Source: an uncultured Croceitalea sp. (GTDB taxonomy: Bacteria; Bacteroidota; Bacteroidia; Flavobacteriales; Flavobacteriaceae). From it: a DNA stretch of 64,000 bases. The translations under genes and the position numbers were made by a program. The notes under the pieces were generated by a model. It was not told the origin of the DNA and ran no database searches. It saw only the letters and a list, made by a program, of their open reading frames with translations. Shown here piece by piece: positions 10,234 through 18,291 of this stretch. The stretch is taken from NCBI GenBank assembly GCA_947494805.1, contig CANLWK010000001.1:1054001-1118000 (forward strand), read 5' to 3'. The number at the start of each line of letters is the position of its first letter. The stretch's first letter is position 1.

Positions 10234-10241
10234 TAGCTTTG
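10234..10241 (+). promoter_or_regulatory. Putative -7 promoter element TAGCTTTG
   Basis: TAGCTTTG matches the Bacteroidota -7 consensus TAnnTTTG. It lies 61 bases before the preferred ATG at 10302 of the small membrane protein gene. A good TTTG at -33 is not visible, so this is a moderate call. Confidence 0.4.
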
Positions 10242-10301
10242 TCTTAAAAAATAGCGTTTATGATTTTAGTTTCTATGAATAAAAACAATAAGTACAATCA
10301 C

Positions 10302-10781
10302 ATGAAGAAAATGAGTTTTTTTGCTCTTATGACAATAGTTTTACTATGTAGTTCAGAACTATCAGCCCAAGAAATTTCAACATTTCCAGGTTTTTTTAGA
10401 ACCAAATATTATCAAGATGATAAAGAAATTACGCGTAAAGAGGTCAAAGAGCTTCTACTAAATAATGATGGTTCAGCAACATACTGGAAGAAGAGTGGAA
10501 CGAATGAAGCTCTGTTTTACGGTACATATACAGTTTTTCTCGTAGGTGCTGGTTGGCTTGGTTATGAACTTTCGAAAGATGAAGCAGATAGGGATTTGAC
10601 GGCCCCTACCGTAGTGACTTTAGGTGGTTTCTTGATTGCTATGATTTTCTATAATGGTGCCAATACCAATGCGAGAAAAGCTATTTTGACCTACAACAAA
10701 CAATTTGATGGTAAACAAACAAGTTTTAGATTGGTTCCTGTAGGTAATGCAGATGGGTTAGGTTTGGCCCTTCGGTTCTGA
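10302..10781 (+). CDS. Hypothetical small membrane protein with signal peptide
   Basis: I do not recognise a named family. The ATG at 10302 opens a strong signal peptide (MKKMSFFALMTIVLLCSSEL, then SAQ), better than the upstream ATG at 10260, which precedes it with a polar stretch. The mature part of about 135 residues has a polar N-terminal region with KEVKELLLNN, two hydrophobic segments (about 70-90 and 105-125, YGTYTVFLVGAGWLGYEL and VVTLGGFLIAMIFY), and a C-terminus ending in LALRF that could be a terminal beta strand. It ends at a strong bidirectional hairpin. Confidence 0.65.
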   Translation: MKKMSFFALMTIVLLCSSELSAQEISTFPGFFRTKYYQDDKEITRKEVKELLLNNDGSATYWKKSGTNEALFYGTYTVFLVGAGWLGYELSKDEADRDLTAPTVVTLGGFLIAMIFYNGANTNARKAILTYNKQFDGKQTSFRLVPVGNADGLGLALRF

Positions 10782-10815
10782 TAGGTATCGATTTCTTAAT
10801 GACTTTTGCGGTACA

Positions 10816-10850
10816 AATCATAGATGGCCTAGAATGGGCCATCTATGATT
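10816..10850. terminator. Bidirectional terminator hairpin
   Basis: A perfect 14-bp stem, AATCATAGATGGCC paired with GGCCATCTATGATT around a 7-base loop, lies between the convergent genes ending at 10781 (+) and 10876 (-). T-rich sequence (ATTGATTTTT) follows on the plus strand. Confidence 0.75.
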
Positions 10851-10875
10851 ATTGATTTTTAAGATTAAATACTCC

Positions 10876-12291
10876 TTAGTTTTTATTAGGAAGACTTCGT
10901 GTCAACCAACCACTTCGGTTTGCCGTTGCTATGGCATAAGGGGTGATCCAAAACAATCCGAAAGTATATAAAATACTGTACGAGTAAGCCCAAAATGACT
11001 CTGACAACTTATATCTTTTGGCGTAAAAAAGTACTGGAAAAGTTGATAGTACCAATATGCTTAGCAATGTTGAGCTTAAGAACAACAACGGATGGGTGAT
11101 TACGAAGTATAGCATAAAAATCAAAAAGGGATAGCACATCACAATTTTCAATATTTGACTTACAAACAAAAGTCTGGCCCCGGCTTTTGAGCCCTGTCTG
11201 AAATTGGTGAACACATATTTGGCCATGACCAAGTTTTCCCTAACATTGCTGCGTCCCCAACGGGTAAACATTTTTTGAAGGTTGCGGTACTTTTCTGGAA
11301 CATTGGTATAGGCATAAGCGTTTCGTTGAAACAATACGTGATATCCTTGCTTTAAGATCATATTGGTCATGGCACGATCTTCGCCAATATCAGACGGTTG
11401 CCCCATAAAGGTTTGGTTGATCCATTTATCCAAACAGCTAAAGACCGCTTCGCTACGATAGGCCGCCAAAGCCCCCGGCGTACATAATACAGTGTCAAGT
11501 GTACTTTCTGCCGAACGTACAAATTCAAAACTCAATACAAAGCTAACGTCCAACATTTTTGGTAAGAGCGCACTTTTATTGTTCATTACTCTAATGTTAC
11601 CTGCCACGGCACCACACCGGGGATTGGTCACAAACGGACTTACCAGGTTTCTGAGCGTGTCAGCATCTACTTCTGAATCACTGTCAACGGTAATAAAAAC
11701 CTCGCCTTTACCTAAATTGAAGCCGCGATAGAGCGCATGTCTTTTTCCCATGTTTTTGGGTTGTTGATAAATTTCAATACGGTCGCCCAGTTCCTCTTTT
11801 GCCCTTAGCATCCATTGCCAGGTATCATCTTGACTACCATCATCGATACTGATGATCTGTAGTTTTTGTTCTGGAAAATGACTTTTGGATAGGCTGTGCA
11901 ACGTAGACCAAACCTGCTTTCCTTCATTGTACGCAGGCACTATGATGGTGCACGTTGGTAAGCTCTCGTCGCTTACTGAAGTAATCGCTTTGTACTTAAA
12001 ATAGCGAAAGGCCATAAATACAAAGTAAAAGGCCTTAAAAGCAAAAATTACAATTGATACCGCTAAGAACAGCTGACCTAAAACGGAACTGTTCCGGTCG
12101 ACGTGGTATTTGCCAAAATCTTCCTGTAAAATGTAGACCATATAAACAGCCCCTAAAAGAAGAACCAAGGTGCTGCCCTGTACAAAGATATGTTCGGCGT
12201 TTGCAGTATCAAAGAATCTCTTGATTCGCTGGTATATCGTGTTGGTAAATGATTTTGAATCGGCTTTTGTCTTCGAGACGGTTTCTTTCAT
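10876..12291 (-). CDS. Membrane glycosyltransferase family 2, processive type
   Basis: A 471-residue inner-membrane glycosyltransferase resembling poly-N-acetylglucosamine, hyaluronan and cellulose synthases. Two N-terminal transmembrane helices (about 38-56 and 75-95) precede a GT-A domain starting TCTIIVPAYNEGKQVW at about 110. The nucleotide-sugar Asp residues sit in SIDDGSQDD and TVDSDSEVD. GEDRAM carries the likely catalytic Asp, and the RW of MFTRWGRSN is the processivity signature. Three to four C-terminal helices would form the export channel. No operon partners of a polysaccharide locus are adjacent, so the polymer cannot be named. Confidence 0.85.
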   Translation of the reverse strand: MKETVSKTKADSKSFTNTIYQRIKRFFDTANAEHIFVQGSTLVLLLGAVYMVYILQEDFGKYHVDRNSSVLGQLFLAVSIVIFAFKAFYFVFMAFRYFKYKAITSVSDESLPTCTIIVPAYNEGKQVWSTLHSLSKSHFPEQKLQIISIDDGSQDDTWQWMLRAKEELGDRIEIYQQPKNMGKRHALYRGFNLGKGEVFITVDSDSEVDADTLRNLVSPFVTNPRCGAVAGNIRVMNNKSALLPKMLDVSFVLSFEFVRSAESTLDTVLCTPGALAAYRSEAVFSCLDKWINQTFMGQPSDIGEDRAMTNMILKQGYHVLFQRNAYAYTNVPEKYRNLQKMFTRWGRSNVRENLVMAKYVFTNFRQGSKAGARLLFVSQILKIVMCYPFLIFMLYFVITHPLLFLSSTLLSILVLSTFPVLFYAKRYKLSESFWAYSYSILYTFGLFWITPYAIATANRSGWLTRSLPNKN

Positions 12292-12481
12292 AGTAGCGCT
12301 GTATTGTGTTTCTCAATACTCTATGGGTTATACGCACGCTTTTGACATTTAGATTTTGTTTTAGTGAAGAATTAACATTACCTGAAAACAGAGGGTAAAG
12401 AATTAAGAATTTGTCAAGATTATTGCGCAGAATCGCAGATGTTGCTATCCAACTTTTAGAGGTATGATTGCTTTTGTACGA

Positions 12482-13909
12482 CTATAAGTTTATGGTATCA
12501 GCAAATCCTTCGCATAGTTTCAGAGTTTCTTCAATATCATGCATCGTCGTTCTTGGATTGATAAGACACATGCGCAGCACAACCTGACCATGTAATGCCG
12601 TAGTAACCAAAAGGGCTTTCTGAGAGTTGACGACTCTTTCTGAAATTGTTTGGTTGATATGGTCCAAGGCTTTTTCATCATAACCTTTGGCAATAGGATT
12701 GTACCTAAAATTGATTACCGCCAATGTTGCAGGAAAAACTACTTGCCATTTGTTGCTCTTTCGTAATTTATCTTCAACAGCCTCGGCCAAATCAATGCCT
12801 GAGGTAATGGCTTTTCTGAAAGCATTCAATCCGAAGGTTTTTACTGACATATAGAATTTTAACGCGTTGAACCTACGAGTCAATTGCACTCCTAAATCGT
12901 AAAAATTGATTTCTGATGTATTTCCTTCAATATCCTTTAAATACTCTGGCTTTTCAGTAAATGTGTGGCTCAGATGTTTGTGGTTCCGCACTAAAAGGCA
13001 CCCCATCTCATAGGGTTGAAAAAACCATTTATGGGGGTCAACGGTTAATGAGTCAGCTTTTGAGATACCCTTTAACAATGACTTTGCCTTATTTGAAAGT
13101 ATGGCCGCACCACCATAAGCACCGTCGATATGAAACCAAAGATTTTCAGCTTTACATATTTTAGACAATTCGGTAAGTGGATCAACACTACCTGTATTGG
13201 TCGTACCAGCGTTACCTATCAAACAAAAGGGCTGTAGCCCCTCAAGGCGGTCTTTGGCAATACAGTTTTTTAACTTGTTCAGCGATAGTTTCAACTCACC
13301 GTCTGTAGGTATTACTCGAATCTGTTCTTTTCTAAAACCTAGAATTCGAATGGCCTTTACGTTTGATGAATGGGTTTGGTCTGATAAATAAATGACAGCT
13401 TTTGAAAAATCATCCCCACATTTGACGCTACGAGCTGTTGCCAAAGCTGTAAGATTGGCCATAGAACCACCGCTGGTGAAAATTCCGCCACCCTTTCTTT
13501 TAGGTAGGCCATATAATTGTAACAACCATTGAAGCGTAACGATTTCAAGTTCAGCGGCCACGGGCGAGGTGGCCCAACTTCCTGAAAAAATGTTATAACC
13601 TGTTGCTAAGGCATCACCAATAACACTTACATAGTTACTGGGACCCGGCACGAATGAAAATGATTTTGGATGGGATAACAAGGTGCTTTTCGTCAATACC
13701 TTATCAACCACAAACTGAAGTACTTGGTTTGCATCTGAAGGCTCTTCGGGTGCTTCCTCTAAAAACAATGAATCCATTTCAGCACGTGAGGCTATGGCCA
13801 CCGGAAGTTTGTCATGTTGGGTACTATGATGGCTGACCAAAGCTTCAATAAGTTGATAGCCCAATGTTTTCATCTGTTCTTGAGACAGTGTTAAGGTCGC
13901 TTCGTTCAT
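12482..13909 (-). CDS. Group II pyridoxal-phosphate-dependent amino acid decarboxylase
   Basis: A 475-residue cytoplasmic enzyme of the aromatic/glutamate decarboxylase fold. The PLP Schiff-base lysine is Lys294 in VDPHKWFFQPYEMG. HIDGAYGGAA upstream gives the cofactor Asp. FTSGGSMANLTALATAR at about 140-156 is the phosphate-binding loop, and LLSHPKSFSFVPGPSNY is the usual N-terminal substrate loop. The C-terminus VLRMCLINPRTT is typical of the family. Substrate choice among Tyr, Trp, Dopa, Glu or diaminobutyrate cannot be read from these motifs. It lies 81 bases downstream of gldA on the same strand and could share its transcript. Confidence 0.85.
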   Translation of the reverse strand: MNEATLTLSQEQMKTLGYQLIEALVSHHSTQHDKLPVAIASRAEMDSLFLEEAPEEPSDANQVLQFVVDKVLTKSTLLSHPKSFSFVPGPSNYVSVIGDALATGYNIFSGSWATSPVAAELEIVTLQWLLQLYGLPKRKGGGIFTSGGSMANLTALATARSVKCGDDFSKAVIYLSDQTHSSNVKAIRILGFRKEQIRVIPTDGELKLSLNKLKNCIAKDRLEGLQPFCLIGNAGTTNTGSVDPLTELSKICKAENLWFHIDGAYGGAAILSNKAKSLLKGISKADSLTVDPHKWFFQPYEMGCLLVRNHKHLSHTFTEKPEYLKDIEGNTSEINFYDLGVQLTRRFNALKFYMSVKTFGLNAFRKAITSGIDLAEAVEDKLRKSNKWQVVFPATLAVINFRYNPIAKGYDEKALDHINQTISERVVNSQKALLVTTALHGQVVLRMCLINPRTTMHDIEETLKLCEGFADTINL

Positions 13910-13990
13910 TTTTAGTTTTTGCTTTGAAATGGTAAAGTTAAACCGCTCGGTGTTCTTGAGGGATGATTTTTGATAGGTCTATTAAAAAAA

Positions 13991-14884
13991 TCAGTTGGTG
14001 AGCTCGGTGAACAAGCTCTCTAAATTTTTGCTTTTACGGCTCAGTTGTAACGTTTTCAACTGATTGTCATGCGCAAAATCGAATACCGCCGGCCGCATGT
14101 CTTTTGAAGTATTGAAAACGATTTCATAGACAAATCCACCAGTATTGGTCACTGAGGTGACGCCGGGCAATTGGTTTAAAAGAACCTCTTCAACACGATA
14201 GTCAAATTCTACTTCTATAATCTGTTGCTCTGCTTCTCTTAGGTCCTCAAGTTTTTTATCGGCAACAACCTGACCTTTATTGATAATGATAACACGGTCA
14301 CATACGGCTTCGACCTCTTTCATAATATGGGTCGACAATAAAATTGTTTTTTCTTTGCCAATCTCTCGAATCAGTTTTCGAATCTCTATGAGTTGATTGG
14401 GATCAAGGCCGGTTGTTGGTTCATCCAATATTAGTACATCTGGGTCATGAAGCAAGGCTGCGGCAAGACCTACACGTTGCCGATACCCTTTAGAGAGCTG
14501 TCCGATTTTTTTATGTGCCTCCGGTCCGAGACCAGTCTTTGCAATAACTTCGATAACTCTTTCTTTGGTTACTTGATATACCGCCGCATTAAAAGCTAAG
14601 TATTCTTTAACATACATTTCAAGATATAGTGGATTGTGTTCTGGCAGGTATCCAATGCTTTTTTGTACCGCTGTTGTAGCCTTTTGAACATCAAATCCAT
14701 TTACGACAGCTTCACCAAAATCTGCTTGGTGGTAGGTAGTCAATACACGCATCATAGTAGACTTACCTGCGCCATTAGGACCTAGAAAACCCACAATTTC
14801 ACCTTTGGAAATCGAAAACGACACATCGTTCAATGCTTTTTGGTTCCCAAAAGTTTTAGTGATGTTTTGAACCCTTATGGACAT
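13991..14884 (-). CDS. gldA: Gliding motility ABC transporter ATP-binding protein GldA
   Basis: ATP-binding subunit of the GldAFG transporter, which is linked to gliding motility in Flavobacteriia. The 297 residues contain Walker A (GPNGAGKST, about 35-43), the ABC signature (LSKGYRQRVG, about 133), Walker B (VLILDEPTTGLD, about 152) and a C-terminal accessory region of about 85 residues as in GldA. gldF and gldG are not beside it, which is common. A TATTTTTG match to the -7 consensus sits upstream at 14902-14909. The name rests on length, motifs and lineage, and another ABC-2 ATPase cannot be fully excluded. Confidence 0.8.
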   Translation of the reverse strand: MSIRVQNITKTFGNQKALNDVSFSISKGEIVGFLGPNGAGKSTMMRVLTTYHQADFGEAVVNGFDVQKATTAVQKSIGYLPEHNPLYLEMYVKEYLAFNAAVYQVTKERVIEVIAKTGLGPEAHKKIGQLSKGYRQRVGLAAALLHDPDVLILDEPTTGLDPNQLIEIRKLIREIGKEKTILLSTHIMKEVEAVCDRVIIINKGQVVADKKLEDLREAEQQIIEVEFDYRVEEVLLNQLPGVTSVTNTGGFVYEIVFNTSKDMRPAVFDFAHDNQLKTLQLSRKSKNLESLFTELTN

Positions 14885-15077
14885 AGATACTAATTTAAAC
14901 CCAAAAATAAGATTTATTGTGCTTACGTTTTCGTTGTCAGCGTATAATTGGTAGCCCCCTTCTTTATGGAATTGAATGCCGCCAAATCTTGAATTCTCAA
15001 TTTCACTTACATTTTACCAATAAATGTGCAATGGATACTTGAAATCACCTAAAATTCAAAAAAAATATTGGATTCTT

Positions 15078-15107
15078 TTTGATTTCTCATTGTATTACGT
15101 AATCTTA
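15078..15107 (+). promoter_or_regulatory. Putative promoter of the pheA leader transcript
   Basis: TTTG at 15078-15081 is followed 18 bases later by TAATCTTA at 15100-15107, a partial match to TAnnTTTG. The predicted start of transcription (about 15113) is just upstream of the leader ORF at 15127. The rest of the 14885-15126 interval shows only the gldA -7 box on the other strand. Confidence 0.4.
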
Positions 15108-15126
15108 GCCAAGAATTATAGCACAA

Positions 15127-15198
15127 ATGACAACGACGTATTTCTGGAACGGTTTTTATTTCTACTTCTTTTATAGGAGAGGTACGGGACTGTTCTGA
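15127..15198 (+). CDS. Aromatic-rich leader peptide of the pheA operon
   Basis: A 23-codon ORF with an ATG start and TGA stop, 101 bases before pheA. Residues 5-16 read YFWNGFYFYFFY: ten of twelve are Phe, Tyr or Trp. The whole peptide has six Phe, four Tyr and one Trp. Such a run is what a ribosome needs to sense charged tRNA-Phe and tRNA-Tyr. The stop codon lies just past the sequence that can pair with the 5' arm of the downstream terminator. No protein function other than being translated is expected. Size and position match classical pheA/pheST leader peptides, although the sequence itself is not one I recognise. Confidence 0.85.
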   Translation: MTTTYFWNGFYFYFFYRRGTGLF

Positions 15199-15254
15199 TA
15201 TACACTAAGTATAAAAACTAATGAAGTCCCGATGTAAAATCGGGATTTTTTTTT
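15185..15254 (+). promoter_or_regulatory. Transcription attenuator (alternative antiterminator and terminator hairpins) of the pheA operon
   Basis: Three segments can form two exclusive structures. CGGGACT (15185-15191, in the last leader codons) is complementary to AGTCCCG (15225-15231), which gives the antiterminator. TCCCGAT (15227-15233) is also complementary to ATCGGGA (15239-15245), which gives a hairpin followed by nine Ts (15246-15254), an intrinsic terminator. A ribosome stalled on the aromatic codons leaves the first segment free, so antitermination occurs. A ribosome that reaches the TGA covers it, so termination occurs. I see no clear 1:2 pause hairpin. Confidence 0.8.
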
Positions 15255-15299
15255 GGACAAAATCCAAACCAGGTCGGTTAAATAATTTAAAGTGAAAAA

Positions 15300-16130
15300 G
15301 TGAGCTTAAAAGTCGCCATTCAGGGTATCAAAGGGAGCAACCATCATCAAGTCGCAAAAGACTTTTTTGATGATACTATATTCTTGGTCGAGTGTTTGTC
15401 ATTTGACATGCTGATACAGCACTTGATCGAGGGCACAGCTGATAAGGGCGTTATGGCAATTGAGAATTCCATTGCTGGTTCCATCATTCCAAATTACAAC
15501 TTGATCTACCACAATCAGATTCATATTATTGGAGAGTATTATTTGAGTATTCACCATAATTTAATGGTGCAAAAAGGGGTAGTGATCGATGATCTTGAAG
15601 AAGTACACTCCCATCCCATGGCATTACTGCAGTGCAAGGAATTCTTTAAGCAACATCCGCATATAAAACTGGTTGAAGATGTAGATACGGCCGAAACGGC
15701 TAAGCGCATCCAAGAAAAAGATTTGAAAAAGATTGGGGCCATTGCACCTAAAGTGGCTGCTTCACTCTATGGTCTAGAGATAATTGCCCCAGAGATTCAG
15801 ACCATAAAGAACAATGCGACCCGTTTTATCATCCTTAAAAAACAGAACAAGACCTTGCCAAAAGCTGAAATCAATAAGGCTTCTATTCGGTTTGTTGCCG
15901 ATCATAAGCGTGGCAGTCTCGCCACAATTCTGAACGTGATGAGTGATTGTAATATGAACTTGACCAAGATTCAATCGTTGCCTGTTATTGAGACCCCTTG
16001 GAAGTATGCCTTTTTCGTAGACGTCACTTTCGATGCCTACGAACAATTTGAAAAAGTAAAATCACTGTTACAAATCATGTCTGAAGATTTTAGGGTTTTG
16101 GGCGAATACAAAAATGCATTGCTATCATGA
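15300..16130 (+). CDS. pheA: Prephenate dehydratase
   Basis: Converts prephenate to phenylpyruvate, the committed step to phenylalanine. The 276 residues comprise a periplasmic-binding-like catalytic domain (1-180) with the essential TRF motif at 174-176, and a C-terminal ACT domain (about 193-276). The allosteric ESRP motif of Phe-inhibited enzymes reads QSLP here (225-228), so feedback inhibition may be altered. No chorismate mutase domain is fused; that activity is in the DAHP synthase protein downstream. The start is GTG. Its stop overlaps the ATG of the next gene by four bases. Expression is probably controlled by the attenuator just upstream. Confidence 0.95.
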   Translation: MSLKVAIQGIKGSNHHQVAKDFFDDTIFLVECLSFDMLIQHLIEGTADKGVMAIENSIAGSIIPNYNLIYHNQIHIIGEYYLSIHHNLMVQKGVVIDDLEEVHSHPMALLQCKEFFKQHPHIKLVEDVDTAETAKRIQEKDLKKIGAIAPKVAASLYGLEIIAPEIQTIKNNATRFIILKKQNKTLPKAEINKASIRFVADHKRGSLATILNVMSDCNMNLTKIQSLPVIETPWKYAFFVDVTFDAYEQFEKVKSLLQIMSEDFRVLGEYKNALLS

Positions 16131-17269
16131 TAACTGCAGAACGTTTAAAATCGGTTCAAGAGTACTATTTCTCAAAAAAGTTACGTGAGGTACGTGGTTT
16201 GATTGCTGAGGGCAGACCTATTATCAATATGGGTATTGGTAGTCCTGATTTGCCACCTTCGCCTGAAACCGTCAAAACCTTGCAAAATGTTTTACAAGAC
16301 CCTAAAGCGCATCAATATCAAAGTTACCAAGGGCTGCCCGAACTTCGAGAAGCCATGGCAAACTTCTATGCCCACCGTTTTGACGTTACTGTTGATTCTA
16401 ACACCGAATTGTTACCATTAATGGGTTCAAAAGAAGGTATCATGCACATTAGTATGGCCTTTTTGAATCATGGTGATGAGGTTTTGATTCCCAATCCGGG
16501 GTATCCAACCTATACTTCGGTGACCAAGTTGTTGGGAGCAAAAGTGGTACAATATGATTTGATGGAAGAAAATGGATGGCTGCCTGACCTTGGAGCACTG
16601 CAGAAATTAGATTTGTCAAAAGTCAAATTAATGTGGATCAGCTATCCAAACATGCCTACAGGGGCACGTATTACTCTGGCTAAAATGGAAGCATTAGTGG
16701 CTTTTGCGAAAGCCAATGACATTCTGATCGTAAATGATAATCCATACAGTTTTGTTTTAAATGATGAACCAACCAGTATTTTACAGGTTGAAGGGGCTAA
16801 AGAAGTAGCTCTAGAACTCAACTCCCTCAGCAAAACATTTAATATGGCCGGTTGGCGTGTAGGTATGGTTTTGGGCAGCGCAGAGCATGTTACAGCGGTA
16901 TTGAAAATTAAAAGTAATATGGATTCCGGTATGTTCTATGGTATTCAAAAAGGAGCAATTACAGCACTAAAAAGCAGTGCAGATTGGTTTGAAAAGTTGG
17001 ATGCGACTTATAAACAACGCAGAAATCTTATGTTTCAGTTGGTTGACAAAATTGGTGCTGTCTATGATACCGATACGGCAGGTATGTTTGTATGGGCCAA
17101 ATTGCCCGAGGGATCAAAATCATCTGAAGCATTTATAGACGAGTTGCTGTACAGTAAGCATATTTTTATTGCACCTGGCACTATTTTTGGGAGCAATGGC
17201 GAAGGTTACATACGTTTTTCACTATGTGTTGAAGAAGACAATATCAAAGAAGCCATCGATAGATTTTAG
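16127..17269 (+). CDS. Aminotransferase class I, probably aromatic amino acid aminotransferase
   Basis: A PLP-dependent fold-type I aminotransferase of 380 residues. The Schiff-base lysine is Lys236 in NSLSKTFNMAGWRVG. IPNPGYPTYTSVTKLLGAKV and NPYSFVLNDEP carry the cofactor contacts, and the C-terminal RFSLC holds the carboxylate-binding Arg. It overlaps pheA by four bases and precedes tyrA, so it most likely transaminates phenylpyruvate and 4-hydroxyphenylpyruvate. The family also includes LL-diaminopimelate and aspartate aminotransferases, so the substrate is inferred from the operon. Confidence 0.85.
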   Translation: MITAERLKSVQEYYFSKKLREVRGLIAEGRPIINMGIGSPDLPPSPETVKTLQNVLQDPKAHQYQSYQGLPELREAMANFYAHRFDVTVDSNTELLPLMGSKEGIMHISMAFLNHGDEVLIPNPGYPTYTSVTKLLGAKVVQYDLMEENGWLPDLGALQKLDLSKVKLMWISYPNMPTGARITLAKMEALVAFAKANDILIVNDNPYSFVLNDEPTSILQVEGAKEVALELNSLSKTFNMAGWRVGMVLGSAEHVTAVLKIKSNMDSGMFYGIQKGAITALKSSADWFEKLDATYKQRRNLMFQLVDKIGAVYDTDTAGMFVWAKLPEGSKSSEAFIDELLYSKHIFIAPGTIFGSNGEGYIRFSLCVEEDNIKEAIDRF

Positions 17270-17322
17270 AAGTTGGGAATCAAAGAAAGCAATACCCTTC
17301 TTTGAAGGGATCAGAAGAAGCA

Positions 17323-18183
17323 ATGAAAAAAATAACAATCATAGGGGTAGGTTTGATAGGAGGTTCTTTTGCAAAGGCAGTTAGACGATTACATCCTGAA
17401 GTTACCATAACCGGTATTGATAAGAGTGAAACCCATTTGAATAAAGCTCAAGAGCTGGGCCTTATAGATGAAAGGACTACTTATAAATCCCTTTCTGATG
17501 CAGATATGGTGATGTTGGCGATACCCGTTGATGTTCTGGTCGATGAGCTTCCCAAGGTTTTGGATGCTGTTGGCGATGATACCATAGTTTTTGATGCAGG
17601 TTCTACAAAAAGTTTGATTTGCAAAATTGTTGAAAATCATCCAAAACGAAGAAATTTTTTAGCAGCGCACCCTATTGCAGGAACGGAGTTCTCAGGCCCC
17701 GAAGCTGCCATAGAACAGCTGTATGAAGGTAAAACAAATATTATTTGTGAGGTAGAGAAAACAGCCTTCAAACTACAGGAAAAGGCTTTGAAACTATTTC
17801 AAGAAATGGGCATGCGAATTCGCTATATGAATGCCGAGGCACATGACAAACACATCGCCTATGTATCCCATTTATCGCATATCAGCTCCTTTATGCTAGG
17901 TAAAACAGTTATTGAGAAAGAAAAGAACGAGCGCGATATTTTTGATATGGCGGGCAGCGGATTTGAAAGCACGGTACGTTTGGCCAAAAGTTCGCCGGCA
18001 ATGTGGACGCCCATCTTTGAACAAAACAAAGCCAATGTTATTGAGACGTTGACCGAGTACATTCAAAATTTAGAGGAATTTAAAAAGATGATTGCCGATA
18101 ATGATTTTGAGGGTGTTTATACTCAAATGGACAACACCAATAAGATTAGAAGCATTTTAAACGGAATACCGCTAACGAAGTAA
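17323..18183 (+). CDS. tyrA: Prephenate dehydrogenase
   Basis: Oxidatively decarboxylates prephenate to 4-hydroxyphenylpyruvate for tyrosine synthesis. From the ATG at 17323 it has 286 residues; a TTG at 17302 would add seven non-conserved residues. The Rossmann motif GVGLIGGSFAKA is at residues 7-18. DAGSTKS and AAHPIAGTEFSG carry the conserved catalytic His and Ser region, and YVSHLSHISSF is the helical dimer segment with its His. No ACT or chorismate mutase domain is fused. It lies in the pheA operon, 53 bases after the aminotransferase. Confidence 0.92.
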   Translation: MKKITIIGVGLIGGSFAKAVRRLHPEVTITGIDKSETHLNKAQELGLIDERTTYKSLSDADMVMLAIPVDVLVDELPKVLDAVGDDTIVFDAGSTKSLICKIVENHPKRRNFLAAHPIAGTEFSGPEAAIEQLYEGKTNIICEVEKTAFKLQEKALKLFQEMGMRIRYMNAEAHDKHIAYVSHLSHISSFMLGKTVIEKEKNERDIFDMAGSGFESTVRLAKSSPAMWTPIFEQNKANVIETLTEYIQNLEEFKKMIADNDFEGVYTQMDNTNKIRSILNGIPLTK

Positions 18184-18291
18184 GCAATATTGGCTTGAGT
18201 AGCAGTATGAAAGAATTCAGAAGATACCAGAATAGTAATTGAAGCATATAAATAAATTAAAAATACAAAAGAACAACGAACAAAAACACCT

